Shown: positions 26,012 to 33,917 of the stretch, piece after piece
Numbering within the stretch: position 1 is the stretch's first letter
How the letters are laid out: the number at the start of each line of letters is the position of its first letter
The notes under the pieces: generated by a model
Told to the model about the DNA's origin: nothing
Seen by the model: only the letters and a program-made list of their open reading frames with translations
Databases searched by the model: none
Source: Treponema sp. UBA3813
GTDB lineage: Bacteria; Spirochaetota; Spirochaetia; Treponematales; Treponemataceae
Reading direction: 5' to 3'
DNA: 64,000 bases
NCBI GenBank assembly: GCA_002368605.1
Contig: DFEB01000031.1
Span: 45,662-109,661 of the forward strand
Program-made: the position numbers and the translations under genes

Positions 26012-27187
26012 ATGCCTATTCTTAAGGATCTTGAACAAGAAGAAAAATATGAAATGCGACGGAAAAATCTCGATAGGGAATTCAAGTGGACACAAGGACA
26101 AATTGAAAAACTCCGTGCCTTGAACAGCGGGCTCTTAAAAAAGCAGGAAGAACTTATCTCGCAAATGAAAAAGGTCTCAGATTTGCTTACGCGGCTTGAA
26201 AGCGAAGGCTTTTATTTTCTGCATGGCTTCAAAGTTATCGGAGTCATCGAGTTTTGGAAAGCAGAGCTGGACGAGGAGGATTTTGGCAAATCTAAATTTT
26301 CCGCTTCTGAGGACTTGGAAAAATGGCGCTATATCTCAGAAGAAGCAAATTCTCGGTATTGGTCGCTGATTTTTGATTCAAACACAGGCGATTTTATGAC
26401 ATTCTCAAAGATATTATTGTCGGATGCAATCGATACGCCCTATAACTTTAATCTTCCAGAAGAAAATAAGGTAAAGCTTTGCAGTTTTCTTATCTATTTT
26501 TATGAGTATATTTCAAAAGCAAGTTTTTCCGACCTCTTGGAGTGCAGCGCGGATGACTTTTTCCCATGGGTCATCGTAGAAATAAACTGTGACACGGTAG
26601 AACTGAAAGACTTTAAGGTTCAACAAATTTACGACCATCGTCTGTTCGATGAAAGTCCTTTTCCATCAATTTTGGAGGACAGAAAGAATGCCCTTGACAG
26701 CAAATTTGAATGGTCGGAGGAGAACATCAAGAAAATTTTAGCCATCAATGCAATCGTCTGGAAAAAATTCTATCAGGCGAAAGAAAACTTAAAACGACTG
26801 GCGAGTGTTTTTCGTGAACTTTCTAAGACCGATTCCTTCTTTGAACCTTACGGCATTGAGGCAGAAATCTGCTATCAAGGCAAGAAGCCGACTGATATTG
26901 CAAGCATCGAAATGCAGAAACTCTTGTGTCAGTATACGCTGGACTTTGGCACATATCTGGGGATTAACGAAAATATTCCAGAAGTTGAGATGGGCAATGT
27001 CAACAAAAACGAAGATTTGAACTGGAACTTTGAGGTGTATGCAGACCATTTCAATGAAGATCAGAAAAAAATCCGCTTCAACTATTTTATGCACAGGGTC
27101 TTCATCGATGGCTCAACATTCAGCCTTGAGGATTTGGTCCGCATGGAAGAAGAAGGATTTTATACCAGATACGAGATTAATTTTTAA
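26012..27187 (+). CDS. Hypothetical protein, internally duplicated
   Basis: I do not recognise this 391-residue protein. The N-terminal part (residues 1-60) is a charged coiled coil (RRKNLDREFKWTQGQIEKLR). A related segment recurs near residue 225 (DRKNALDSKFEWSEENIKKI), so it looks like two copies of one unit of about 210 residues. No signal peptide or membrane helix is present. CAGGAGGAG is a strong Shine-Dalgarno. It is followed 12 bases later by another unknown gene, probably cotranscribed. Confidence 0.7.
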   Translation: MPILKDLEQEEKYEMRRKNLDREFKWTQGQIEKLRALNSGLLKKQEELISQMKKVSDLLTRLESEGFYFLHGFKVIGVIEFWKAELDEEDFGKSKFSASEDLEKWRYISEEANSRYWSLIFDSNTGDFMTFSKILLSDAIDTPYNFNLPEENKVKLCSFLIYFYEYISKASFSDLLECSADDFFPWVIVEINCDTVELKDFKVQQIYDHRLFDESPFPSILEDRKNALDSKFEWSEENIKKILAINAIVWKKFYQAKENLKRLASVFRELSKTDSFFEPYGIEAEICYQGKKPTDIASIEMQKLLCQYTLDFGTYLGINENIPEVEMGNVNKNEDLNWNFEVYADHFNEDQKKIRFNYFMHRVFIDGSTFSLEDLVRMEEEGFYTRYEINF

Positions 27188-27199
27188 AGGAGAATTAGC

Positions 27200-27697
27200 A
27201 TGAGAAAACGACGATATGTTATGGATGAAACTGAAGAAAAAAACACCTGCGGCATCAAAATCTCAGGGCAGCCTCTTGATGGTGAGACGCAAACAATAAT
27301 CACTTTCGATATGCTTGAAAAACTGCACACAATTCTCTGCTACGATTACGAGGACGGAAAGCCTTGGCATGACATGACCTGCGTAATGGAGCTGATTTTT
27401 CAGGAAATAATTTATAAGGATGACAAGTGCATAAATTCGGACGGGGTACATTTTTCAAAAATAAGATACTTGTACCCGCATCCGTGGTCGCTGCTCTCTG
27501 ATTTTCATGATTTTGCGGAGAATTTTACTTTTTACTGCCCCTGCCTTACCGCTATCCGAATGGATTTGACGGCAAATTATTTCCGGCACGACTACAAAGA
27601 CGAGGGTATTTTCTTTGATGAGTTTGAAAGTTTCAATTGCACCATAAAGCACAAAAAACGCTACTTCCCGAAGAATCCCGTCATGCCGGATGATTAA
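27200..27697 (+). CDS. Hypothetical protein
   Basis: The 165-residue protein is soluble, acidic and rich in aromatic residues, Cys and His (LHTILCYDYEDGKPWHDMTC, NFTFYCPCLTAIRMDL). I recognise no domain. AAAGGAG precedes the first ATG; a second ATG at 27221 is also possible. It forms a pair with the upstream gene in an accessory stretch. Confidence 0.68.
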   Translation: MRKRRYVMDETEEKNTCGIKISGQPLDGETQTIITFDMLEKLHTILCYDYEDGKPWHDMTCVMELIFQEIIYKDDKCINSDGVHFSKIRYLYPHPWSLLSDFHDFAENFTFYCPCLTAIRMDLTANYFRHDYKDEGIFFDEFESFNCTIKHKKRYFPKNPVMPDD

Positions 27698-27733
27698 GGG
27701 AAAATCGCATGAAAAAGGATGCCACAGGCCGGA

Positions 27734-28861
27734 CTACCACAATCGCAATCGCCTAAAGTCCAGCGTGAATGGGCTTGAATAGTAGTATCCTTTTTCTACT
27801 GTGTCATACTCAATCGGAGCGCATAAATCGAGTCTCATCATACTTATATCGCGATTAAGAGAAGGAATACTTGCCGAAGTAACATTTTTCATGCATACAT
27901 CCAGAAAATCTGTCAGTTTCGGGAATGATTTCGTTCGAATCATTTCATCAATTATTATCATTCTCCGTACCATATCCCAGCTTGATGTTTTTCCTTTTCT
28001 CGTCGTTTGCTTAGGGCTGTCCTTGCAGACAATTTCGCGTCCGTCATGATGGAATCCCGCGCACATGTAGAAAGCCCATTTACTGACTTCGAGGTCTTCA
28101 GAAAATCCTTCATAGATAACTTCTTTGAGTGAATCACAATTCATAAATGCAAGGTGATTAATTTTTCGGACACTTGCAGGAATTATGACTTTTTCCAGAG
28201 ATACCATATCGCTAGAAAGTGAAGTTTGCCTGTAAAACTCATAAAATGTATTTGTTCCGATTACCTTAATTTCTTCCGGCAGCCGTAATTCCGCTTTGTC
28301 AAAATGTAAGCGAAAAAGAGAAACCTGATGTATTTTATTTACAACAAAACCGTCAATAACTGTATACGCAGGATTTGAAAGCAAAACATCGGCAAGAAAT
28401 TTCGGTTTTAAAGTCATCACCTTTTTGTTTTTGCCGAAAAATGTCAGATTTACAAAAGTAATATTTCCACCCACACGAATTGATTTGCACTTTGTCGTAA
28501 AACAACACGCAGAGATGTCTGTTACGCTTTCTGGAACAACGATTTCTTCAATAGCTGGACAGTGCTTAAAGTCAATGACGAATTCTTTAAGTTTATTGGG
28601 GAACTTAATATCTTTGAGTGCCTTGCAGTATGAAAAGGCATTAGCCGTTATCTCCGTCACTGAATCGGGAATGATAATCTTCTCAATCGTCGTGTTCGGT
28701 TCAATATCGTCAGCAAAAGTAAAATCCGCGATTTTATTTACGCCATCTGGAATCGTGACAACAGGCTCATTTCCCTTGTAACGACGGAGCACATGCTTTT
28801 TGGAGCCAGTTTTTTTGCTAGTGAATGTTTTGATGATAAAATTAGGGTCGGTGAATGTCAT
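27734..28861 (-). CDS. BspA-type leucine-rich-repeat protein, cytoplasmic form
   Basis: The protein is 375 residues from ATG 28861, preceded by AAGGAGG; a longer frame to 28918 lacks a ribosome-binding site. LRR_5 repeats fill the middle (IIPDSVTEITANAFSYCKALKDIKFP, IVVPESVTDISACCF, VIIPASVRKINHLAFMNCDSLKEVIYEG). The last 90 residues are not repetitive and include a basic helix (SWDMVRRMIIIDEMIRTKSFPKLTDFL). There is no signal peptide, so unlike the 13811-15163 lipoprotein it probably stays inside the cell. Confidence 0.85.
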   Translation of the reverse strand: MTFTDPNFIIKTFTSKKTGSKKHVLRRYKGNEPVVTIPDGVNKIADFTFADDIEPNTTIEKIIIPDSVTEITANAFSYCKALKDIKFPNKLKEFVIDFKHCPAIEEIVVPESVTDISACCFTTKCKSIRVGGNITFVNLTFFGKNKKVMTLKPKFLADVLLSNPAYTVIDGFVVNKIHQVSLFRLHFDKAELRLPEEIKVIGTNTFYEFYRQTSLSSDMVSLEKVIIPASVRKINHLAFMNCDSLKEVIYEGFSEDLEVSKWAFYMCAGFHHDGREIVCKDSPKQTTRKGKTSSWDMVRRMIIIDEMIRTKSFPKLTDFLDVCMKNVTSASIPSLNRDISMMRLDLCAPIEYDTVEKGYYYSSPFTLDFRRLRLW

Positions 28862-28934
28862 AGGGCGACCTCCTTGTATTCCCGTTAACCATAAGAGCTT
28901 CCTTTGGATTAGAAGCACAGAGTTTAATTAAAAA

Positions 28935-29657
28935 TTAGAACTTACAGTTTTTCAAGTATTCGTCTTTAAGTGAAAGTCTTTCCCCAAAAAGGAGAGTCGC
29001 AAAATAATGAGAGACAGGAAAATCAGACCCGAAAAGTATTTTTGACATGTCATTTGTGAGCGCGCGAAGTTTTTGCAGTTTTTTCTTTTCGAGACAAGCC
29101 GTATCGGAAAAAACATTTTTGTATTTATTAAGCATTTCAACTGTTTGTCCGACAGGATTTGAATGAGCCAAAATCACACGAGCATGTCTGTATTCAGCAA
29201 AAAAGGGCTCGAATCGCGTCGGCAGGTCACATTTTTGTGTTCCGCAATGAATCAGTACCGACTTTTTGTTGTCATCTGCCCAGCTAAAAATCTGATGAAG
29301 AGCCTTAAAATGCACAGGATTTTCTTCATCCCAATTTTGCCCGGCAGGATGTAATTTTATTCCGCAATAGTCAAAAGATTTTGTTGCACTTTTTATACTG
29401 ATTCCTTGTTCTGCATATTTAGGAATGAACCACAGGTACGGCCTTATGATAAGATTTTTTGATTCAAAGGATTGTGCGTAGGCGATTTCTTCTTCTACAA
29501 GGGAAAGTTCCGCATCATCACGGCAACTTGATGTCGATGAATATCGTATTTCAGTTATATGCGTTAGATTCTGCGTAGACTCAATTAAATCGAACAGTTC
29601 AATGGCATCGTAGTAGATTTCGTTGAACTGTCCGATGTGGATGTGATGGTCAGTCAT
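28935..29657 (-). CDS. Amidohydrolase family metal-dependent hydrolase
   Basis: The 240-residue protein has the amidohydrolase-2 TIM-barrel motifs in order: DHHIHIG (metal-binding HxH) at residues 3-9, GIKLHP, VLIHCG, VILAHSN and a final LFGSDFP with the catalytic Asp. It is shorter than most members (about 280 residues). The substrate is unknown; relatives act as hydrolases or decarboxylases. Its start overlaps the upstream membrane protein gene by four bases (ATGA), so the two are translationally coupled. Confidence 0.83.
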   Translation of the reverse strand: MTDHHIHIGQFNEIYYDAIELFDLIESTQNLTHITEIRYSSTSSCRDDAELSLVEEEIAYAQSFESKNLIIRPYLWFIPKYAEQGISIKSATKSFDYCGIKLHPAGQNWDEENPVHFKALHQIFSWADDNKKSVLIHCGTQKCDLPTRFEPFFAEYRHARVILAHSNPVGQTVEMLNKYKNVFSDTACLEKKKLQKLRALTNDMSKILFGSDFPVSHYFATLLFGERLSLKDEYLKNCKF

Positions 29658-30100
29658 TTAGAGAAGAAAAGCTCATAAATGCAGACCGCAATTGCACACA
29701 AAACAGCTACAGGAACTACAAGCATAAAAAGTTTTGATTTAACACTGTATACCAAGTATTTTATTCCATTGGAGCCGAAGTACATCAAGAAGGCAAATAC
29801 ACTCAGAAAACTGCTCATTGCATGAATATTCGCACCAAAGACAATCAGCGAAATCGCAATTATTATTTGAATAATAAGGCCTAGCGTTAAAAGTGCCCTT
29901 GTTTCACAATGGGAGAGAAAATAAAACACCAAATTCCATAGTGTGAGCAATATGAGCAAAATGTTTAAAACAATGACTGGAGCCGTTTTTTGTAGATCTT
30001 CACCGCAGAACATCACAATACCACATAAAATGATGAGAGGCATTCCCAGTGTGAAAAGAATTCGTCGTATCCACATACAAAGTCTTTCAAAAAAATTCAT
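29654..30100 (-). CDS. Small four-helix membrane protein
   Basis: The 148-residue protein has four hydrophobic helices (ILFTLGMPLIILCGIVMF, APVIVLNILLILLTLWNLVF, LIIQIIIAISLIVFG, LFMLVVPVAVLCAIAVCIY). I recognise no family. An AAGGAG Shine-Dalgarno precedes the ATG. It is cotranscribed with the amidohydrolase, which overlaps its stop codon. Confidence 0.7.
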   Translation of the reverse strand: MNFFERLCMWIRRILFTLGMPLIILCGIVMFCGEDLQKTAPVIVLNILLILLTLWNLVFYFLSHCETRALLTLGLIIQIIIAISLIVFGANIHAMSSFLSVFAFLMYFGSNGIKYLVYSVKSKLFMLVVPVAVLCAIAVCIYELFFSK

Positions 30101-30249
30101 GTTGTTTACTCCTTCCAGTTAGTCTTCACTAAAGTTTTATTTCTTTAATTTATCATCAAAGTATTCTGGTCTATATTTTTCTATGATTTGCTCTACAATC
30201 ATTTTTTATTGCATTCTATGTTAAAATTTCCATTTTGCTTCCTCTAATT

Positions 30250-30435
30250 TTATAAGTCTGTAAATATTACAGTTTCATCTTCAACAGAAACCTGTGTTCC
30301 TTTATTAACCTGATTATTATCGCCATTTATGTTCACAGAGTTATCTATATTGCCCTTTCCGATAAAAATCTTTGCTCCAGCAGAAAACAAAGATTTTAGA
30401 AAATTTATGATTGTTTCAAAGCAGTTCATAATCAT
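30250..30435 (-). CDS. Small hypothetical protein
   Basis: The 61-residue ORF has an amphipathic N-terminus (CFETIINFLKSLFSAGAKIF) and an Asn-rich middle (NIDNSVNINGDNNQVNKGTQ) that could form a beta-solenoid turn. An AAGAAAAATG start is weakly supported; the second Met (30429) is also possible. Between it and 30100 lie A+T-rich bases with only very short ORFs, including a 21-codon one (MIVEQIIEKYRPEY...), perhaps a gene remnant. Confidence 0.5.
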   Translation of the reverse strand: MIMNCFETIINFLKSLFSAGAKIFIGKGNIDNSVNINGDNNQVNKGTQVSVEDETVIFTDL

Positions 30436-30462
30436 TTTTCTTTCTCATAAAAACATATTTAG

Positions 30463-30490
30463 GCGGACAGCCCAGTAATGAATTGTCCGC
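30463..30490 (-). terminator. Hairpin after the 30508-30690 gene
   Basis: GCGGACA (30463-30469) and TGTCCGC (30484-30490) form a 7-bp stem. On the minus strand a T-containing tail follows, but the U-run is interrupted. Confidence 0.55.
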
Positions 30491-30507
30491 TATATTGTAT
30501 AGTGTGA

Positions 30508-30690
30508 TTACATAGCTACAAAGATATGATTACCACCAGTCACCTTACATCCTGATAGAATAGGTGCATGGTCTCCATAATTCCTAGCAACATATCCACA
30601 CTTCACACACTGGTAATTTGTTCCCGCAAACACACCCTTTCCTAAGTTCACAGCATACTCCGGCTTCTTAATGTTTTTCATTGATTTCAT
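30508..30690 (-). CDS. Small Cys-containing protein
   Basis: The 60-residue protein contains CVKCGYVARNYGDHAPILSGC, a possible single-zinc ribbon or knuckle, and ends in GGNHIFVAM. AAAGGAGGA is a strong Shine-Dalgarno, which supports it as a real gene. It is divergent from the XRE regulator at 30846, and the shared 155-base region is full of operator-like repeats, so it is probably that regulator's target. Confidence 0.68.
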   Translation of the reverse strand: MKSMKNIKKPEYAVNLGKGVFAGTNYQCVKCGYVARNYGDHAPILSGCKVTGGNHIFVAM

Positions 30691-30720
30691 AACGAAATCC
30701 TCCTTTGATAAAATTCTTTA

Positions 30721-30842
30721 CCTCAATTTGAGGTTTCTCGAAAATATTGAAATTTACTTTCAGATTCTCGATATATTCAAGTATAGTACGATTTTTCTCG
30801 AAGTCAAGTCGGTTTTAAGTTTTTTTTCTCGATTAAATTGAG
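30721..30842. promoter_or_regulatory. Operator array between divergent genes
   Basis: CTCGATATATTCAAG (30767-30781) is a CTYGA-N5-TCRAG palindrome. Related sites start at 30737 (CTCGAAAATATTGAA), 30797 (CTCGAAGTCAAG) and 30828 (CTCGATTAAATTGAG), that is, every 30, 30 and 31 bases. A perfect palindrome CCTCAATTTGAGG lies at 30721-30733. The last site ends three bases before the XRE start codon. Cooperative repressor binding on one face of the helix is inferred. Confidence 0.68.
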
Positions 30843-30845
30843 TGA

Positions 30846-31127
30846 ATGTACAATTATTTAGATGATTTTCGGATGAATATGAAGTATTACCGTGAAAAAA
30901 TGAGTATCTCTCAAACGCAGCTTTCAATTTTGTGTGACTGCGGAACTGGAACAATCGGTGGCATTGAAGCAGGAAAAGCAAAACCCTCTTTTGACATGAT
31001 GACAAAAATCGCTGAAGCACTCAAAGTCAATCCAGCAGATTTGTTCATTCGGGATTCGTCAAAAGGAAAAATTCAGTTGAAGGATGTATTGAAATCAGAA
31101 TTCGAAACAATTCTTGCTAAGATTTAG
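30846..31127 (+). CDS. XRE-family helix-turn-helix regulator
   Basis: The 93-residue protein is little more than a Cro/C1 HTH domain (NMKYYREKMSISQTQLSILC, then GTIGGIEAGKAKPSFDMMTKIAEAL, about residues 10-65) with a short tail. No Shine-Dalgarno is visible; operator-like site 30828-30842 ends just before the ATG, so bound protein would block its own transcription. It is divergent from the small Cys-containing protein. The stretch after it to 31302 holds no clear gene. Confidence 0.85.
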   Translation: MYNYLDDFRMNMKYYREKMSISQTQLSILCDCGTGTIGGIEAGKAKPSFDMMTKIAEALKVNPADLFIRDSSKGKIQLKDVLKSEFETILAKI

Positions 31128-31302
31128 CCCAATCCTTGTTGAAGCGGCAGTAAAAGCGAAAGCAGGTAACACGCTTTAAACTCGACATTAGGACTAATAT
31201 TTTTTTTCCTTTTTTTCAAAAATTTTCCTTCATTGTTGCCGAAAATCGATTTTTTTTCGCTATATATAGGCATAAATATCTTTTCACGAAAAAGGAGATT
31301 CT

Positions 31303-31840
31303 ATGCCGAATGAAAACCTTACCCAAGACAATCCCGTGACCCACCTTGAGATGGGCGCTCTTCCCGGTGCCGCCACCAACAAGAGCTACAAGGACAGCTA
31401 CCGTGATAAACATCAACCGGGGAGCCAATGAGACTCTTCAAAAAAAGTGCCAGTCGTTGTATTATTATACAGAGTTCGTTGCGCGGGTCAGGGAGAACCA
31501 GAAAAGCGGCATGGAGCCACCCGAATCCATCAACGAGGCCGTAAACTACGCCATCCGGGAGAATTTTCTGGAAGGCTTCTTTGAGGAGCAGAAAATGCAC
31601 ATAACGAACAGCTTGCTTACGGAATTCGACCAGGAGCTTCACGACCAGTCCTGCATGGAGCTGGGATACGAGCGGGGCCGGGCTGAGGGAATTAAAGAAG
31701 GTGCGCAGCAGAATGCGGTGGCGAACGTGAAGAATTTGCTCAGCATGAATCTTGGAACTTCCGAACAAATAGCACAGTGTTGTTCCCTGCCACTTGAACA
31801 AGTCCTTGCCCTAAAAGAAGAACTCGCAGTACACCCCTAG
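31303..31840 (+). pseudogene. Rpn/PD-(D/E)XK transposase-like gene with internal deletion
   Basis: The original start is ATG 31303 behind AAAGGAG; the first 33 codons (MPNENLTQDNPV to NKSYKDS) match the N-terminus of Rpn-family recombination-promoting nucleases. At about 31397-31402 the sequence jumps, out of frame, to the family's C-terminal part (TVININRGANETLQKKCQ, YTEFVARVRENQ, then the ERGRAEGIKEGAQQ tail). The central PD-(D/E)XK nuclease core is missing. The open frame from 31346 starts with about 18 out-of-frame codons. It is inactive as a nuclease. An open stretch continues in frame beyond the stop (31841-32017). Confidence 0.78.
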
Positions 31841-31903
31841 ACTCGTGGTGAAATTTATTGTGCAGATTACGGTCAGATAGACAATATAGTTCGCAAAATT
31901 GCA

Positions 31904-32017
31904 ATGAACGAAGTGATTACAGGCGAACGCCCAGCAATCACGGACATTCACGATATGTGTAAGTGTGAAAAAATTGACAATCCTGACGGCTCAAGATGCA
32001 TGGGATTTTGTTTGTAG
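31904..32017 (+). CDS. Short ORF before the phosphoesterase, possibly a gene remnant
   Basis: ATG 31904 begins 37 codons (MNEVITGERPAITDIHDM, then CKCEKIDNPDGSRCMGFCL). The same frame is open back to the stop of the Rpn relic at 31840, so it may be the 3' end of a lost gene. It has no Shine-Dalgarno. Four closely spaced Cys suggest a metal site. Its stop lies nine bases before the phosphoesterase ATG. Confidence 0.4.
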   Translation: MNEVITGERPAITDIHDMCKCEKIDNPDGSRCMGFCL

Positions 32018-32026
32018 GAGGGCCGA

Positions 32027-32788
32027 ATGATTTACATAACCGGCGATACTCATAACACCGAAGACATGTCGAATCTCTCCACAAAGAACATAAAGCTCTG
32101 TTGCATGGAACAAAACACTGATTTTCATGCGATTACAGCTGCAATCGTCCTTGGTGATTTCGGGCTTCCATGGAGTTCTGACTGTTCAATCGATGAAGCG
32201 GGAATCCATCCGACTGACCATACAGACCGCTATCTTCTCAAATGGTACAAGCAGAAGCCTTTTAAGATTCTGGCCGTAATGGGCAACCATGATAATTATG
32301 ACATCATCGAAAAATTGCCGGAAGTAGAAATATTTGGGGCTAAGGTTCTGAAAGTCAGCGATAATGTCTTTTATCTCAAACGAGGCGAAGTCTATATAAT
32401 AGAAGATAAACGATTCCTTGTTCTGGGCGGAGCCATGAGTGACGACAAAGCCTGGCGCAAGGCTCACGAATCCTGGTGGGAACAGGAAGAATGGAGTGAA
32501 GAAGAAAAAGAAACCTGCTTAGCAAAAATAAAAGAAAACAACAGTTTTGACTATGTTCTGTCTCATACAGGCCCGTCAGTCGGCATCACCCTTACGGATG
32601 ATTACTTCTGCAATGAAGAAAACCAAAAGCAGCTCCATCGCGATTCTAATGCAGTTTTCAACGACAAAATCGATTCTCTCATTTCATATAAAAAATGGTT
32701 CTTCGGGCACTGGCACAGCGATTGGGGCTACGAGCATTACAAGGAATCCAAATACATTCCGCTCTATCATCAGGGAATTGTAATTTGA
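32027..32788 (+). CDS. Calcineurin-like metallophosphoesterase
   Basis: The 253-residue protein has the dinuclear metal motifs in order: GDTHN (residues 6-10), LGDFG, GNHDNYD, SHTGPS and GHWHSDWGY. It should be a cytoplasmic phosphodiesterase or phosphatase; the substrate cannot be told. AGGAGG lies seven bases before ATG. It follows mobile-element debris, and its neighbours give no functional clue. Confidence 0.88.
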   Translation: MIYITGDTHNTEDMSNLSTKNIKLCCMEQNTDFHAITAAIVLGDFGLPWSSDCSIDEAGIHPTDHTDRYLLKWYKQKPFKILAVMGNHDNYDIIEKLPEVEIFGAKVLKVSDNVFYLKRGEVYIIEDKRFLVLGGAMSDDKAWRKAHESWWEQEEWSEEEKETCLAKIKENNSFDYVLSHTGPSVGITLTDDYFCNEENQKQLHRDSNAVFNDKIDSLISYKKWFFGHWHSDWGYEHYKESKYIPLYHQGIVI

Positions 32789-32901
32789 ACTGACAAAATT
32801 GAACCACGCTCCCTGCCCTTCCTCTTACAAAAAAAAACTGACAAGTAGAATTTTTCTCGTATTTCTGATATTCTAAACCTTCCCGAATCAACTTCGGGCA
32901 A

Positions 32902-33801
32902 ATGGAATACATGAAACCAAGAATCTACGACAACAAGCCATTAAAATCATTCAATCCTCTCGTCGCTTATGCGGGCGTTCTTTTCGGGCCGCCTAGTTTT
33001 ATCACGAATTTCAAGTGCTTTGCCACGATTCTCAAGGAATTTTTCTTCCTCCAATACTTTGAGAAATTCCACATCCTGCATATTCCAGTTATTTCTGTTG
33101 ATCATCCGCTGGACAAAAAAATTCCCTTTACGCCGGAAAAAGTTTCTGTTTACCTTGATTTCATAAATCTCTGGGTACGGCCGCTCGCCATGCTGGTCAA
33201 AAAATTCGGATTCTGGCACGCGAGCCGCCTCACAAAAATGTGGATGCTCCGCTTCCGTAAGCTCTACCAGTGCTGCGGTAAGATTTACCACTTCCGGCTG
33301 ACCACAACTGACCGCCCAAAATACAAGGAGATGCGGGAATTCCGCCAGATTCACGCTTTGGATCCCCACTTCCTATGCGTTCCCAGCCTGCATGTGGCCA
33401 CGGTTTTCCTTGCTTTCGGCTTTTACCGCCATATTTTCGACAAGGAAGATTTTACAGAAGTCGAAAAGCGTAACTGGAGCGAAGAGCTTTACAAGGGAGC
33501 ACTTGAAATCACCGAGACGGTCTTGTATGTAAAGCAGCACTCGGTCAACTGTATTCCAGCAGCTCTTTACCTCGTGGTCGCCAATTTTCAGGAATGGATT
33601 TCCGCCGATGATGCCCGCAAATTTATCGGCCAGCTTTTTGCAAATCCCGAAGGTTTTTCGGCAGAAGAAGCATTTCAGGTTCGAGAGCATATCCGCGCGA
33701 CTTTTGAGCAATATCTTACTGACGGAGCAAAAACTCCGAATTGGTACGATCCTATCCGGGAATTCTTAATCAATTACGAAGATAAGATAAATATAAAATA
33801 A
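32902..33801 (+). CDS. PAP2-like membrane-associated protein
   Basis: The 299-residue protein has one recognisable motif, FLCVPSLHVATVFLAFGFY, which resembles the PSxH core of PAP2/inositol-phosphotransferase phosphatases. KQHSVNCIPAALYLV could supply the second catalytic His region. Hydrophobic segments are modest, so it may be peripheral. It could be a phospholipid phosphatase, but this is a weak family match. The start may also be the Met three codons downstream. It is followed by a G+C-rich repeat and miaB. Confidence 0.6.
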   Translation: MEYMKPRIYDNKPLKSFNPLVAYAGVLFGPPSFITNFKCFATILKEFFFLQYFEKFHILHIPVISVDHPLDKKIPFTPEKVSVYLDFINLWVRPLAMLVKKFGFWHASRLTKMWMLRFRKLYQCCGKIYHFRLTTTDRPKYKEMREFRQIHALDPHFLCVPSLHVATVFLAFGFYRHIFDKEDFTEVEKRNWSEELYKGALEITETVLYVKQHSVNCIPAALYLVVANFQEWISADDARKFIGQLFANPEGFSAEEAFQVREHIRATFEQYLTDGAKTPNWYDPIREFLINYEDKINIK

Positions 33802-33805
33802 AATT

Positions 33806-33895
33806 CGGGCACTTCCCGCTATCGCGGGTCGGGTCTTTCGGGGTTCCGCTGCCGCTTCATTGCTTCGCTTTGCTGCGCAACTAACGCCCCTTCAG
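33806..33895. repeat. G+C-rich palindromic extragenic element
   Basis: CCCGC-TATC-GCGGG (33815-33828) is followed by GGTCGGGTCTTTCGGGGTT and then GCTTCATTGCTTCGCTTTGC. Its composition differs sharply from the flanking A+T-rich DNA. It looks like a dispersed REP-type element between the PAP2-like gene and miaB. It is different from the metH element. Confidence 0.6.
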
Positions 33896-33917
33896 CCCCT
33901 AGTGCATTGGAGTCTAT

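Noticed and set aside
31346-31399. N-terminus MRWALFPVPPP of the 31346 ORF as a real protein start
   Set aside because: The same DNA in another frame encodes the conserved Rpn N-terminus from ATG 31303; the ORF start is a frameshift artefact.
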